A stretch of DNA of 59,051 nt from Paracoccaceae bacterium (GTDB lineage Bacteria > Pseudomonadota > Alphaproteobacteria > Rhodobacterales > Rhodobacteraceae), in assembly GCA_002709405.1 (NCBI GenBank), contig PAQV01000018.1:1-59051 (forward strand), in the 5' to 3' direction. The first letter of the stretch is position 1. Each line of letters starts with the position of its first letter. A program made the translations under genes and the position numbers. Shown piece by piece: positions 49,748 through 59,051 of this stretch. The notes under the pieces are model-generated. The model saw nothing but the letters and a program-made list of their open reading frames with translations, searched no databases and was not told the DNA's origin.

Positions 49748-51115
49748 ATGGACGGCACCGTCCTTGTCGCCGATGACGACCGCACCATCCGCACTGTGCT
49801 GACCCAGGCCCTGACCCGGGCCGGCTGCAAGGTTCACGCGACCTCGTCGCTGACGACGCTGATGCGGTGGGTGGGGGAAGGCAAAGGCGACGTGGTCATT
49901 TCCGATGTGGTCATGCCGGACGGCAACGGCCTGGAAATGCTGCCGAAAATCGCTCAGGACCGGCCCGGGTTGCCGGTCATCGTGATTTCGGCGCAGAACA
50001 CCATCATGACCGCGATCCAGGCAGCCGAGGCCGAGGCCTACGACTACCTGCCCAAGCCTTTCGACCTGCCTGACCTGATGAAGCGCACCGCGCGGGCCCT
50101 CGAATTGAAGCGCCGCGCCCCGACCGAGCCGCGCCCCGACCATATCGAACGCCCCGACGAGCTGCCCCTGGTGGGCCGCACGCAGGTCATGCAATCGCTG
50201 TACCGGCTGGTCGCCCGGGTGATGAACACCGATCTTCCAGTGCTGATCTGTGGTGAAAGCGGGACCGGCAAGTCCTTGATAGCACGGGCTATTCACGACT
50301 TTTCGGACCGGCGGACGATGCCCTTTGTCACGGCCACCGGCGCCGATCTGCGCGACCTTGAAGGCCCGGCGCGCATCCTCGCCCGGGTCAAGGGCGGCAC
50401 GCTGCTGATCGACGAAATCGGCGATGTCGAGGACGAGATCCAGGCGCGGATCGTGCGCATGATGGACGCGCCCGGTGATCACGCCCCGCGCTTCATGGCG
50501 ACCTCGCAGCACGATCTGTCGGGCGCGATGGATGCCGGCAAGATGCGGCAGGACCTGTATTATCGCCTGTCGGGAGCCACGATCCACGTGCCGGCGGTGC
50601 GGGAACGGGTCGACGATATCCCGCTGCTGGCCGATCACTTCCTCGCCCGGGCCGAGCGCGAAGGCGCGCCCAAGCGGGTGCTGTCCGAAGAGGCTCAGGA
50701 GCTGTTCCGCGCCTATTCCTGGCCCGGCAACGTGCGCCAGCTGGAAAACGCCATCCGCCGCCTGGTGCTGACCTCGCGTGCCGAGGAAATCGCGCGCTCT
50801 GAGGTCGAGGTCGTTCTGGGGGCCCAGCCCGAGATGGAACCGGCGCTTGGGGGCAACAACACCGAGAAACTGTCCTCGGCCGTGGCCCGTCATCTGCGGC
50901 GCTATTTCGACCTGCACGGCAACCTGCTGCCGCCTCCGGGGCTGTATTCGCGGATCCTGCGCGAGGTCGAGCTGCCCCTGATCGAGATCGCACTCGACGC
51001 AACGGGCGGAAATCAGGCCAAATGCGCCGATCTTCTGGGGATCAACCGAAATACCTTGCGGAAGAAGATCACAGACTTGGATATTCAGGTGACACGGCGC
51101 CGCAAACTGATGTAA
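49748..51115 (+). CDS. ntrC: NtrC, nitrogen response regulator lacking the GAFTGA loop
   Basis: 455 aa. Receiver domain with Asp53 in [14 protein letters not shown]+ domain with Walker A GESGTGKS (169-176) and Walker B TLLIDEIG (218-225), and a C-terminal Fis HTH ([20 protein letters not shown]). Between PFVTATGA and the Walker B the sequence is short and contains no GAFTGA, the loop needed to contact sigma-54. Rhodobacter NtrC has the same loss and activates sigma-70 polymerase, including at nifA. Confidence 0.96.
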   Translation: MDGTVLVADDDRTIRTVLTQALTRAGCKVHATSSLTTLMRWVGEGKGDVVISDVVMPDGNGLEMLPKIAQDRPGLPVIVISAQNTIMTAIQAAEAEAYDYLPKPFDLPDLMKRTARALELKRRAPTEPRPDHIERPDELPLVGRTQVMQSLYRLVARVMNTDLPVLICGESGTGKSLIARAIHDFSDRRTMPFVTATGADLRDLEGPARILARVKGGTLLIDEIGDVEDEIQARIVRMMDAPGDHAPRFMATSQHDLSGAMDAGKMRQDLYYRLSGATIHVPAVRERVDDIPLLADHFLARAEREGAPKRVLSEEAQELFRAYSWPGNVRQLENAIRRLVLTSRAEEIARSEVEVVLGAQPEMEPALGGNNTEKLSSAVARHLRRYFDLHGNLLPPPGLYSRILREVELPLIEIALDATGGNQAKCADLLGINRNTLRKKITDLDIQVTRRRKLM

Positions 51116-51183
51116 AACCGTCACAGATCGTGGCGGTCCGGTCCCACAACCGGAGATAGACCACGAGATTTGGCGGTCGCCGC

Positions 51184-53475
51184 TTGACGCGGCACATCAA
51201 TTCGTGGGGGCAGCGGGTGGCAACCGGGTCACACAGAAGTCTGGCGACGCTCAGCCGGTTGCGGCGAGCGCGGCGGATGCAGAATGCCGCGACCTTCGGG
51301 TTGGTGGTGCTGGGGCCGGTGCTGGCCCTGGCGACATATCTTGTGCTGGGACCGATGGATCAGGGCGCGTCGTCGCCTGCGCTTCGGTCGATTCTGCTTG
51401 CCGATCTTGTTTACATCATCGTCGTCGCCGCCCTTGTCCTGGGGCAGGTGGGACGTCTGGTAGCGGCGCGGCGGGCCCGCTCGGCCGGATCGCGCCTGCA
51501 CCTTCGCCTGACCGGCGCCTTCGCGATGCTGGCCCTGATCCCGACGGTAACGGTTGCCGTCTTTGCCGGTCTGACGGTGAACATCGGGCTGGAAGGCTGG
51601 TTTTCCGACCGGGTCCGCCAGGTCGTTGGCTCGTCGCTTGCCGCCGCCCAGGCCTATGAAGCCGAGCACCGCGAGGACCTGTCGCAAGATGCGCTGGCGC
51701 TTGCGGATTTCCTTAACAGGGCGCGCCGCAGCACCACCTTCATGACCGACGGCGAATTGCGGGCGGTCTTGTCGAACGGGCAATTGCAGATCCAGCGCGG
51801 CCTGCGCGAGGCTTATGTGATCGACGGCTCGGGCGAGATCCGGGCGCGTGGCGAACGCTCCTATCTCTTCAATTTCGAAATGCCCTCCAGCGACCAGTTC
51901 ATCGAGGCCGCCGAAAGTGGCATGGCAATCATAGAGGACTGGGATAACAACGAATTTCGCGCCTTGATCCCGCTGGCGTCCTTCGTGGACCGGTACCTCT
52001 ACATCAGCCGTGACGTCGATGGCGAGATCCTGAACCTGCTGGACGAAACCCAGGAAACGGTCCGTCTGTACCAGCAATTGGAAAATGAGCGGGGCAGGGT
52101 GCTGTTCGAATTCAGCCTGCTGTACTTGGGCTTTGCGCTGATCCTGATCCTGGCCGCGATCTGGGCTGGGCTGTGGTTCGCCGAACGTCTGTCGCGTCCG
52201 GTCGGGCGCTTGACCGGAGCGGCCCAGCGGGTCGGGGCGGGCGATCTCGACGTACAAGTGCCAGAAGAGCGGGGCGACGATGAAATTTCCATGCTGGGCC
52301 GCTACTTTAACCAGATGACCCGGCAGTTGAAGGCCCAACGGCAGACGCTTCTGGATAACACGCGCCAGATCGAAGAACGGCGGCGGATGTTTGATTCAGT
52401 GCTCAGTTCGGTCACCTCGGGCGTGGTTGGCCTGGATCCGGCGGGGCGCGTGACCTTCGTGAACCGCTCGGCCGAACGGCTGCTGGACTGGTCGGGGGAT
52501 GAACAATCGCTGGCCCTGGCGGCCGCCGTGCCCGAGTTCGGCCCGCTGTTCGACGAACTTCGAGAAGGCCCGCGCGAGGTCACCCAGGGCGAGGTCAAGG
52601 TCGTGCGCCAGAACGGCCAGGAAAATCTGCTGGTTCGCATGGCGACACGGCGGTCCGGTGATGGCGGGCTAGAGGGCTACGTTGTCGCGTTTGACGATGT
52701 GACCGACCTGGTCTCGGCGCAGCGGATGGCGGCCTGGGGCGATGTGGCCCGTCGCATCGCGCATGAAATCAAGAACCCGTTGACCCCGATCCAACTGTCG
52801 GCAGAGCGCATCAAGCGCAAATTCTCTCCCATCGTGGGTGACCAGTCAGAGCGGCTGGATGCCATGACGGACGTGATCGTGCGCCAGACAAACGATCTGC
52901 GGCGCATTGTCGACGAATTTTCCAAATTTGCGCGCATGCCCGAACCTGAACGTCGGTCCGAAGATTTGGCCCAGGTAGTACGCGATGTTGTGATGCTGCA
53001 GCGCAATGGTCAGCCCGATGTGAAGATCAAAAGCGACCTTCCCGAAGGTCCGCTGCTGGCGGAATTTGATTCCACCATGATCTCTCAGGCGCTGACGAAC
53101 CTGGTGAAAAACGCGGGCGAGGCGATTGACAGCTACCTGCAGACCGGCGCGAACATCGCCCCGGAAATCCGCGTGGCGCTCAGGGCGGATGGGCCCTTCG
53201 CCCGGATCACCGTGGCCGACAACGGCATTGGCCTGCCCGAAGATCGGGCGCGACTGTTCGAACCCTACGTGACGACCCGCGACGAGGGGACAGGCCTGGG
53301 CCTGCCCATAGTCAAGAAAATTATCGAAGACCATGGCGGCGCATTGAGTCTTCAGGACGCTCCGTCGTTCGACGGAACGGACCATGTCGGCGCCATGGCG
53401 GTGATCCGGTTGCCCTTGGGCACCGGTGCCACCGCGCCCCAGTACAAAGCCCAACAGATAGAAGAGGCGACGTGA
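51184..53475 (+). CDS. ntrY: NtrY, membrane nitrogen/redox sensor kinase
   Basis: 763 aa from a TTG at 51184; a GTG at 51217 and an ATG at 51276 are alternatives, since the first has no strong ribosome-binding site. Three to four membrane segments at about 36-110 and 300-330 flank a periplasmic sensor, followed by HAMP, PAS, HisKA (ARRIAHEIKNPLTPIQLSAERI) and HATPase (NLVKNAGEA, DNGIGLPEDRA, GTGLGLPIV). Partner of NtrX, 1 bp downstream. Confidence 0.94.
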   Translation: MTRHINSWGQRVATGSHRSLATLSRLRRARRMQNAATFGLVVLGPVLALATYLVLGPMDQGASSPALRSILLADLVYIIVVAALVLGQVGRLVAARRARSAGSRLHLRLTGAFAMLALIPTVTVAVFAGLTVNIGLEGWFSDRVRQVVGSSLAAAQAYEAEHREDLSQDALALADFLNRARRSTTFMTDGELRAVLSNGQLQIQRGLREAYVIDGSGEIRARGERSYLFNFEMPSSDQFIEAAESGMAIIEDWDNNEFRALIPLASFVDRYLYISRDVDGEILNLLDETQETVRLYQQLENERGRVLFEFSLLYLGFALILILAAIWAGLWFAERLSRPVGRLTGAAQRVGAGDLDVQVPEERGDDEISMLGRYFNQMTRQLKAQRQTLLDNTRQIEERRRMFDSVLSSVTSGVVGLDPAGRVTFVNRSAERLLDWSGDEQSLALAAAVPEFGPLFDELREGPREVTQGEVKVVRQNGQENLLVRMATRRSGDGGLEGYVVAFDDVTDLVSAQRMAAWGDVARRIAHEIKNPLTPIQLSAERIKRKFSPIVGDQSERLDAMTDVIVRQTNDLRRIVDEFSKFARMPEPERRSEDLAQVVRDVVMLQRNGQPDVKIKSDLPEGPLLAEFDSTMISQALTNLVKNAGEAIDSYLQTGANIAPEIRVALRADGPFARITVADNGIGLPEDRARLFEPYVTTRDEGTGLGLPIVKKIIEDHGGALSLQDAPSFDGTDHVGAMAVIRLPLGTGATAPQYKAQQIEEAT

Positions 53476-53476
53476 G

Positions 53477-54889
53477 ATGAGTGATATTCTGATTGTCGAT
53501 GACGAGCGCGACATCCGGGAACTGGTGTCGGACATCCTTGAGGATGAAGGCTATTCGACGCGAAAGGCAGGCACTTCGGACGAGGCTATGGCGCAGATCA
53601 ACTCTGAAGCGCCGGCGCTGCTGATCCTGGATATCTGGCTGAAGGACAGCCGGATGGACGGGATCGACATCCTCAAGACGGTGAAACGCGACAACCCGGA
53701 CGTTCCGGTGGTGATCATCTCGGGCCATGGCAACATCGAAATTGCCGTGGCCGCGATCAAGCAGGGCGCATACGATTTTATCGAAAAGCCCTTCAATATT
53801 GACCAGTTGCTGGTGGTTATTCGCCGCGCGATGGAGGCGTCGCGGCTGCGGCGGGAAAATGCCTCGCTTAAGCGGAGAGAGGTCACGAGCGCGGACATGA
53901 TCGGTCGGTCGGCGGCCTATCGCGGGCTTGTGGGACAGCTGGACAAAGTCACCAAGTCGAACGGACGCGTGATGCTGACGGGCCCGGCGGGCAGCGGCAA
54001 GGAGATCGCCGCCCGGTACATTCACGCCAATTCGAACCGGGCCAATGCGCCGTTTGTGTCGGTCAACTGCGCGTCGATCGCGCCGGAGCGGATGGAAGAG
54101 GTTCTGTTCGGCCGTGAAACCCCAGACCGCGGGGTAGAGCCCGGGTTGCTGGAAGAGGGTCATGGCGGTGTCGTCTATTTCGACGAGGTGGCCGACATGC
54201 CGGTGGGGACCCAGTCCAAGATCTTGCGCGTCCTCGTCGATCAGCAGTTTCAGCGGGTTGGCGGCACCGACAAGGTTCGGGTCGATCTTCGGGTGATTTC
54301 CTCGACCAACCGCGACCTGGAATCCGAGATTGCCAACGGGTCGTTCCGGCAGGAGCTGTTTCATCGGTTGAACGTGGTGCCGATCGCCGTGCCTTCGCTG
54401 GAAGAACGGCGGGAGGACATCCCGGTTCTGGCCGAACATTTCATTGCTGCCTGCCATCAGGCTCAGGGGCTGCCTTTGCGAGAGTTGTCGGAAGAAGCGG
54501 TTGCGCTGATGCAGACAATGATTTGGCCGGGCAATGTGCGCCAGTTGAAGAACCTGGTGGAACGGGTGCTGATCCTGGGCGAGGGAACCGGCCCGATCGA
54601 AGCGCGGGAATTGCCGGAAGAAGGTGACAAGGGGACGGATGACGGGCGCATGGTCATGTCGGGTGCGCTGGCCGCTTTGCCTTTGCGCGAAGCGCGGGAA
54701 GCCTTTGAACGCGAATATCTTCTTACGCAGATCAACCGGTTTGGGGGCAACATTTCACGGACGGCAGCCTTTGTCGGCATGGAGCGTTCGGCGCTGCATC
54801 GGAAGCTGAAATCGCTGGGTGTTGTGACCACCAACAAGGCCGGTGCGCGGGTTGCACATGTGGACGAAGCGCAAGAGGCGGCCGAATGA
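53477..54889 (+). CDS. ntrX: NtrX, response regulator
   Basis: 470 aa. Receiver with Asp52 in LILDIWLKDSRMDGID, AAA+ domain with Walker A GPAGSGKE and VVYFDEVADMPVGTQSK, and Fis HTH at the C-terminus (FGGNISRTAAFVGMERSALHRKLKSLG). Where NtrC-type activators have GAFTGA it reads LFGRETPDRGVEPG, the usual NtrX degeneration. GATGAG lies upstream of the ATG. A 10-bp stem overlaps the stop. Confidence 0.95.
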   Translation: MSDILIVDDERDIRELVSDILEDEGYSTRKAGTSDEAMAQINSEAPALLILDIWLKDSRMDGIDILKTVKRDNPDVPVVIISGHGNIEIAVAAIKQGAYDFIEKPFNIDQLLVVIRRAMEASRLRRENASLKRREVTSADMIGRSAAYRGLVGQLDKVTKSNGRVMLTGPAGSGKEIAARYIHANSNRANAPFVSVNCASIAPERMEEVLFGRETPDRGVEPGLLEEGHGGVVYFDEVADMPVGTQSKILRVLVDQQFQRVGGTDKVRVDLRVISSTNRDLESEIANGSFRQELFHRLNVVPIAVPSLEERREDIPVLAEHFIAACHQAQGLPLRELSEEAVALMQTMIWPGNVRQLKNLVERVLILGEGTGPIEARELPEEGDKGTDDGRMVMSGALAALPLREAREAFEREYLLTQINRFGGNISRTAAFVGMERSALHRKLKSLGVVTTNKAGARVAHVDEAQEAAE

Positions 54890-54900
54890 CGGCCGCCTCT
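54874..54900 (+). terminator. Hairpin across the ntrX stop codon
   Basis: AGAGGCGGCC-N7-GGCCGCCTCT, a perfect 10-bp stem with the TGA in its loop. There is no T-run on either strand. Possible 3'-end stabiliser or weak terminator for the dusB-ntr operon. Confidence 0.55.
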
Positions 54901-54922
54901 GGGTATGTCGGGTGATGTGCGC

Positions 54923-56752
54923 TCACCCTGCAAGCCGCATGTCTTCCCCGGACCCGTAACTTGAAGATGCGAGGCCAGACACCCGGAACCTGTTGATCAA
55001 AGCAAGCAGTTGATCCGTATCCGATGCCAGGGCTTCGGTGCAGGCTGTGGTTTCTTCGGCCATTGCGGCGTTCTGCTGGGTGGTTGCGTCCATATCGTTC
55101 ATCGCCGAAGTGAGCGAGCGAAGAGTCGTATCCTGCTCGGAAGCGCTCTCGGCAATGGTCGATACAATGTCCCGGGCGCCCTTGATCTGCTCAAAGATGC
55201 GCTTCAGCGCCTCTCCGGTGTCACCGACCAATTTCACGCCATTTTCGACATGGCCCGACGAACCGGCGATCTGGTCCTTAACATCCTTGGCCGCCGCACT
55301 CGAGCGTTGCGCCAGGTCGCGCACCTCCTGGGCCACAACAGCGAAACCCTTGCCGCTTTCACCGGCCCTTGCGGCCTCGACACCTGCGTTCAAAGCCAAA
55401 AGATTCGTCTGGAAGGCGATGTCCTCGATCACGCCGATGATGTTGCCGATCTGAGCAGAAGAGGCTTCGATCCGGCTCATCGCCTCGATGGCGTCGTTGA
55501 CGATGGTGTCAGAGGTTTCCGTTTCCTGAGAGACTGTTACCACGCGCGTGGCGGCATCGCGTGCACCTTCGGCCGTCTGGCGCACGGCGGCGGACAACTC
55601 TTCCAGCGCGGCAGAGGTTTCTTCAAGATTGGCGGCCTGGCGCTCTGTCCGCTGCGACAGTTCCATGGACGCCCGACGGATTTCCTCTTTCGAGGCGGCA
55701 ATGTCCGTGCCCTTTTCCGTCACTTCACTGATGGCCCGTTCCAGTTTGCCAATGGCGGTGTTGAAATGGTCACGCAGGGTGGCGTTCTCGGGCCCCAGGT
55801 CCTCGCAACGGACTGTCAGATCGCCATCGGCAACCGCCTCCAGTGCGACTCGGATGGCATCGACCACCCGAACCTGGCGTTCGGCTTCGGCCTTTTGCAT
55901 CGCGAGATTGCTCTGCCGCTCGGCATCCATTGCGGCGCGCTCCTCCGCTCGCTGACCTTCAAGCACCAGCCGTTCACGCACCTTGTCCTGAAGGGCCTTT
56001 GTCGATTTTGCCATGTGCCCGGCTTCATTGGTGCCCGACGCGTGGGGAATTTCGATATCCACGTCGTCCTGAGCCACGGCATCAAGGGCATTTCGCACCC
56101 GCCCCAAAGGCCGCGTAATCGTCAGACCGAAGAGCAGGGCAAGGACGGCCAGAAGGGCAACTGCCGCGCCACCGATGACAGACATGCGCTGTAGTTCCTC
56201 CGCGATCATGCGTTCGATGTCTTCGACGTAGGCGCCCGTTCCGACGACCAGTTCCCAAGGCTCGAACGCGTCGGTGTAGCTGTCCTTGTCAAACAATTCC
56301 TCTGGATCGCCGTCGGGCAGGGTCCATTGATAGGTGGTAATGCCGCCGCCTGACATCGCAACATCGAGAAATTCGCGGACGAACAGCCGCCCGTTCTTGT
56401 CTGCCAGTTCTGATTGGTCTTCGCCGACCAAAGCGGCGCTCGGGTGCACAACGAAGACACCGGAAAATTTCGACACGAACATGTAGCCATGTGGGTCGAA
56501 GCGTATGGAGCCAATGGCATCAAAGGCCTTTGCCTGCGCTTCGGCGCGTGTCAAATCGCCGGCGTTTTCAAGGTCATGATAGTGTTGGAGAATGGCAATA
56601 GAGCTGTCCACCTGGGCCCGCAACATGTCGTGCCGCGTGGCGAAAGCCGTGTCATGAAGGCGGCCGACCATCAGATGTGTCAGCCAGGCCATGACCATCG
56701 CCATGATGATGATCAGGGCTACGAGTTTGTGCATGATGGTCAGATGCTTCAC
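54923..56752 (-). CDS. Methyl-accepting chemotaxis protein with a periplasmic Cache domain
   Basis: 609 aa from the GTG at 56752, chosen for CAGGAG at a 6-nt spacing; the ATG at 56734 is the alternative. A membrane helix near 10-30, an sCache_2-type sensor (FDPHGYMFVSKFSGVFVVHPSAALVG, then YTDAFEPWELVVGTGAYVEDI), a second helix near 190-210, HAMP, and the MCP signalling hairpin (FQTNLLALNAGVEAARAGE). No C-terminal CheR-docking pentapeptide. The ligand is unknown; small carboxylates are usual for the family. Confidence 0.93.
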   Translation of the reverse strand: MKHLTIMHKLVALIIIMAMVMAWLTHLMVGRLHDTAFATRHDMLRAQVDSSIAILQHYHDLENAGDLTRAEAQAKAFDAIGSIRFDPHGYMFVSKFSGVFVVHPSAALVGEDQSELADKNGRLFVREFLDVAMSGGGITTYQWTLPDGDPEELFDKDSYTDAFEPWELVVGTGAYVEDIERMIAEELQRMSVIGGAAVALLAVLALLFGLTITRPLGRVRNALDAVAQDDVDIEIPHASGTNEAGHMAKSTKALQDKVRERLVLEGQRAEERAAMDAERQSNLAMQKAEAERQVRVVDAIRVALEAVADGDLTVRCEDLGPENATLRDHFNTAIGKLERAISEVTEKGTDIAASKEEIRRASMELSQRTERQAANLEETSAALEELSAAVRQTAEGARDAATRVVTVSQETETSDTIVNDAIEAMSRIEASSAQIGNIIGVIEDIAFQTNLLALNAGVEAARAGESGKGFAVVAQEVRDLAQRSSAAAKDVKDQIAGSSGHVENGVKLVGDTGEALKRIFEQIKGARDIVSTIAESASEQDTTLRSLTSAMNDMDATTQQNAAMAEETTACTEALASDTDQLLALINRFRVSGLASSSYGSGEDMRLAG

Positions 56753-56919
56753 GCTGGACTCCTGCAAGATTGCGCATGTGAGAGCCCGCCCCGGCATTCA
56801 CCGAAACGAGGCAATCGTCACAATGTCCGCAAGATCTTAACAGGTCGCGAAGACAACCCGTCCAACACACCGATCATCCTGACAAAACGCTTCGAATACG
56901 CCTTGAATTTGCGAGGGCA

Positions 56920-57378
56920 TCAGCCCAGCTCGAGGATCTGGTAACTTCCGTCGCCATTGCGAAACGCGCAGGAATTCGGCCCCAGAACAGGCAGGCGTTC
57001 GGTCCGGCCGGAAGGGATGCTAAGTCCAACGGGGCACAGCGGAATCCGCACCGGCGCATAGCCTTTGTCCCCCATGCATTGGTCGGTCACCTTCCGGCGC
57101 AACGGTTCATTCACGTCTATCGTGTAGACGTAGCTTTCAGACCAGTAGGGGTTTCCGTAGAAACAGCCTCCGGCGCCGCAATAGGCGGTTCCGGGGTAAA
57201 AAAATGAAGGGGTCGAACGCAGTTGGTTGTTTGGGGGCACTTCCTGAGCCGCGGTAACCTGGCAGTCGGTGGTGTCCGTTTCCAGCCGTGCAACGTCGAC
57301 ACCCGGTTTGTAGTAGGTCGACAGCGGCGCGCAGGCACCGGCGACCAGAACAAGGGCAAGAGGCAGGATCGGTTTCAT
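56920..57378 (-). CDS. Putative outer-membrane or periplasmic lipoprotein, unknown function
   Basis: 152 aa from the ATG at 57378: MKPILPLALVLVAGAC gives a signal peptide with a lipobox-like end (AGAC). The mature part has five more cysteines, arranged as QVTA, TAYCGAGGCFYGN, TDQCMGDKGYAPVRIPLC and NSCAF. It is not recognised further. Base composition is a little lower in GC than in neighbouring genes. Confidence 0.75.
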   Translation of the reverse strand: MKPILPLALVLVAGACAPLSTYYKPGVDVARLETDTTDCQVTAAQEVPPNNQLRSTPSFFYPGTAYCGAGGCFYGNPYWSESYVYTIDVNEPLRRKVTDQCMGDKGYAPVRIPLCPVGLSIPSGRTERLPVLGPNSCAFRNGDGSYQILELG

Positions 57379-57491
57379 GATCGTACACTGGCCCATGAGA
57401 ACGGGCGATACAAATGAATTGACCGTTAAAGGCCTCTCTGCCATGCAGAAACTTCCGGAGAATTCGACACCGAACGCCTGGGAGAGACCTG

Positions 57492-58868
57492 TTGAAAGTC
57501 ATCATCTGCGGCGCCGGCCAGGTGGGTTGGCAGATCGCGCGGCACCTTTCGGGGGAGCTCAACGATGTCACCGTGGTCGACAGCAATCCCGAACTGGTGC
57601 GCCGCGCCACCGAGACGCTGGATGTCCAGGGCATCGCCGGATTTGCCTCTTACCCGGATGTGCTCGACCGGGCGGGGGCACGCGATGCGGACATGATCAT
57701 TGCCGCGACCCATTCGGACGAGGTCAACATGGTCACCTGCCAGGTGGCCCATTCGGTCTTTTCGATCAATCGCAAGATCGCCCGGCTGCGGGCACAAAGT
57801 TACCTGCACGCGATCTATTCCGATCTGTATCGCCGCGATCATCTGCCCATCGACGTGGTAATCAGCCCGGAACGCGAGGTTGCCAATGCGGCGCTGAAGC
57901 GGTTGAGGGCCCCGGCGACCTTCGACATCGAAACCTTCATGGATGGGCGCGCGCAGCTGTTGGGCGTGCAGGTCGACGAAGGCTGCCCGGTGGTCAACAC
58001 GCCGCTGCGCCAGCTGACCGATCTCTTTTCGACCCTGCGCGCCGTGGTCGTGGGTATCCGCCGTGAGGGTACCCTGTTCGCGCCGGAACCCGGCGATCAG
58101 GTCTTTGCCGGGGACCAGGTCTATGTTTTCGCCCATCGCGAAGACGTGCCCCGCACGCTGGAGGTCATGGGCAAGACGCAGACCAAGCAAGACCGCGTGG
58201 TCATCGTGGGCGGAGGCAATGTCGGGCTGACGGTGGCCTCGGCCCTGGAAAAGGGCGAAGCGCGGATCCGCGCCCGGGTGATCGAACGCGACCGCGCCCG
58301 AGCTGAAATTGCCGCCGAAGCGCTGGAACGGACGATCGTGCTGCATGGAGACGGGCTGGACGCGGCCCTGTTGCACGAAGCCGGGGTCGGGCAGGCCGAT
58401 GCGGTGATCTCCCTGACCGATGACGACAAGACCAACATGCTGGCCGCGGTCCGGGCAAAGGCGGAAGGTGCCAAGATGTCCATCGCCCTGGTCAACGACC
58501 CCACATTGTCGCCGCTGATGGAGCCCCTGGGCATCGACGCCTACATCAACCCGCGCGCCACGACGGTCAGCTCCATCCTGCGCCATGTTCGCCACGGCCG
58601 GGTCCGCGCGGTCTATTCCATTGGCGACGCCGAAGCCGAGGTCATCGAGGCCGAGGTCATGGGCACCTCTCCGATGGCCGGACAGCGGCTGCGCGACATC
58701 GACTTTCCGGAAGGCGCGCTGGTCGGGGCGGTGATGAAGGGCGACAAGGTGATGCGCCCGGCCGGGGCCTTGCGCATCGACGAAGGGGACGTGGTCGCCA
58801 TTTTCGCCATGGCCGACGATGTGCCCGAGATCGAGCGCCTCATGCAGGTCTCGATCGATTTCTTCTGA
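57492..58868 (+). CDS. trkA: TrkA, potassium-uptake NAD-binding regulatory protein
   Basis: 458 aa from a TTG at 57492 with GGAGAG 5 bp upstream. Two RCK units: MKVIICGAGQVGWQIARHL and, about residue 235, DRVVIVGGGNVGLTVASAL, each followed by a TrkA-C domain. It gates the TrkH channel in response to NAD(H) or ATP. trkH starts 1 bp downstream. Confidence 0.95.
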   Translation: MKVIICGAGQVGWQIARHLSGELNDVTVVDSNPELVRRATETLDVQGIAGFASYPDVLDRAGARDADMIIAATHSDEVNMVTCQVAHSVFSINRKIARLRAQSYLHAIYSDLYRRDHLPIDVVISPEREVANAALKRLRAPATFDIETFMDGRAQLLGVQVDEGCPVVNTPLRQLTDLFSTLRAVVVGIRREGTLFAPEPGDQVFAGDQVYVFAHREDVPRTLEVMGKTQTKQDRVVIVGGGNVGLTVASALEKGEARIRARVIERDRARAEIAAEALERTIVLHGDGLDAALLHEAGVGQADAVISLTDDDKTNMLAAVRAKAEGAKMSIALVNDPTLSPLMEPLGIDAYINPRATTVSSILRHVRHGRVRAVYSIGDAEAEVIEAEVMGTSPMAGQRLRDIDFPEGALVGAVMKGDKVMRPAGALRIDEGDVVAIFAMADDVPEIERLMQVSIDFF

Positions 58869-58869
58869 C

Positions 58870-59051
58870 ATGGCCCGCGCCCGGTCCAGATCGCGCAACA
58901 GGGCAGGGGCCGGACGGCTGACCCTGTTCCTGCTGCTGTTCGGCATCTCGGCGGCGGCGATGTTTCCGCCCGCCTTGCTGGGCACGATGAACGACGACGA
59001 CCAGGCCGCCCGGTCGTTCTTTTATGCGGGCGCCCTGGGGTTGCTTCTGGT
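58870..59051 (+). CDS. trkH: TrkH potassium channel subunit, N-terminal part, cut by the window end
   Basis: The ATG at 58870 lies 1 bp after the trkA stop. About 60 residues are visible: MARARSRSRNRAGAGRLTL, a hydrophobic helix (LFLLLFGISAAAMFPPALLG), an acidic loop (TMNDDDQAARS) and the start of a second helix. This is the TrkH/TrkG membrane start. Identity is supported by position after trkA. Confidence 0.75.
   Translation, partial: MARARSRSRNRAGAGRLTLFLLLFGISAAAMFPPALLGTMNDDDQAARSFFYAGALGLLL

Overview
The window is high-GC DNA, coding on both strands, from an alphaproteobacterium that I would place in the Rhodobacterales (Rhodobacteraceae). The main reasons are the dusB(nifR3)-ntrB-ntrC-ntrY-ntrX order, an NtrC that lacks the GAFTGA loop, a fused IspDF, a betaine-lipid locus (plcP-btaA-btaB), an rpoN copy next to nifA, and a GC-rich intergenic repeat of a type I recall from this family. 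No rRNA, tRNA, CRISPR array, insertion sequence or phage gene was recognised. The organism should be a molybdenum-nitrogenase diazotroph.

Region 1 (1-6.0 kb): a partial polyamine-type solute-binding protein faces away from a pyrimidine-degradation operon, rutABCD. Behind a near-perfect RutR-type palindrome, the operon continues into a nicotinamidase-like hydrolase, a BtpA-like TIM barrel and a phosphoribosyltransferase. Region 2 (6.1-12.2 kb): a di-haem peroxidase behind an FNR-type box; a phosphate-starvation lipid-remodelling cluster (plcP, btaA, btaB) with a Pho-box-like repeat; and a DEAD-box helicase with a Lys/Gly/Pro tail.

Region 3 (12.4-40.0 kb) is a compact nif region, all on the minus strand. 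In transcription order it holds a peroxiredoxin; nifF; nifHDK; nifENX, a DUF269 gene, an apparently undescribed 48-codon ORF, a DUF683 gene, fdxB, nifQ and a TPR-like gene; then iscA-nifUSV-cysE-nifW-modABC-bfd-bfr; then rpoN and nifA; then nifB-fdxN-LRV-nifZ-nifT and a SIR2-like gene, closed by a strong terminator. Five sigma-54 (-24/-12) promoters with identical 5-nt spacers precede nifF, nifH, nifE, iscA and nifB. Canonical NifA sites (TGT-N10-ACA) lie upstream of nifF, nifE and nifB; nifH has an N11 variant plus an IHF match; iscA has none. NifA carries the CX11CX19CX4C motif of oxygen-sensitive NifA proteins.

The nif genes divide into catalysis (nifHDK), FeMo-co assembly (nifB, E, N, X, Q, V), Fe-S and sulfur supply (iscA, nifU, nifS, cysE), Mo and Fe supply (modABC, bfd, bfr), electron transfer (nifF, fdxN, fdxB), maturation or protection (nifW, nifZ, nifT, peroxiredoxin) and dedicated regulation (rpoN, nifA).

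Region 4 (40.2-47.5 kb): lipA, a LysE-type exporter, a di-haem cytochrome c, hpt, a COQ10-like protein, an MmgE/PrpD protein, cinA-C, pgpA and ispDF. Region 5 (47.7-54.9 kb): dusB-ntrB-ntrC-ntrY-ntrX, the nitrogen regulatory cascade expected to sit above nifA. Region 6 (54.9-59.05 kb): a Cache-domain chemoreceptor, a lipoprotein, trkA and the start of trkH. Starts were chosen by family length, operon overlap and ribosome-binding sites; antisense reading frames were treated as high-GC shadows.
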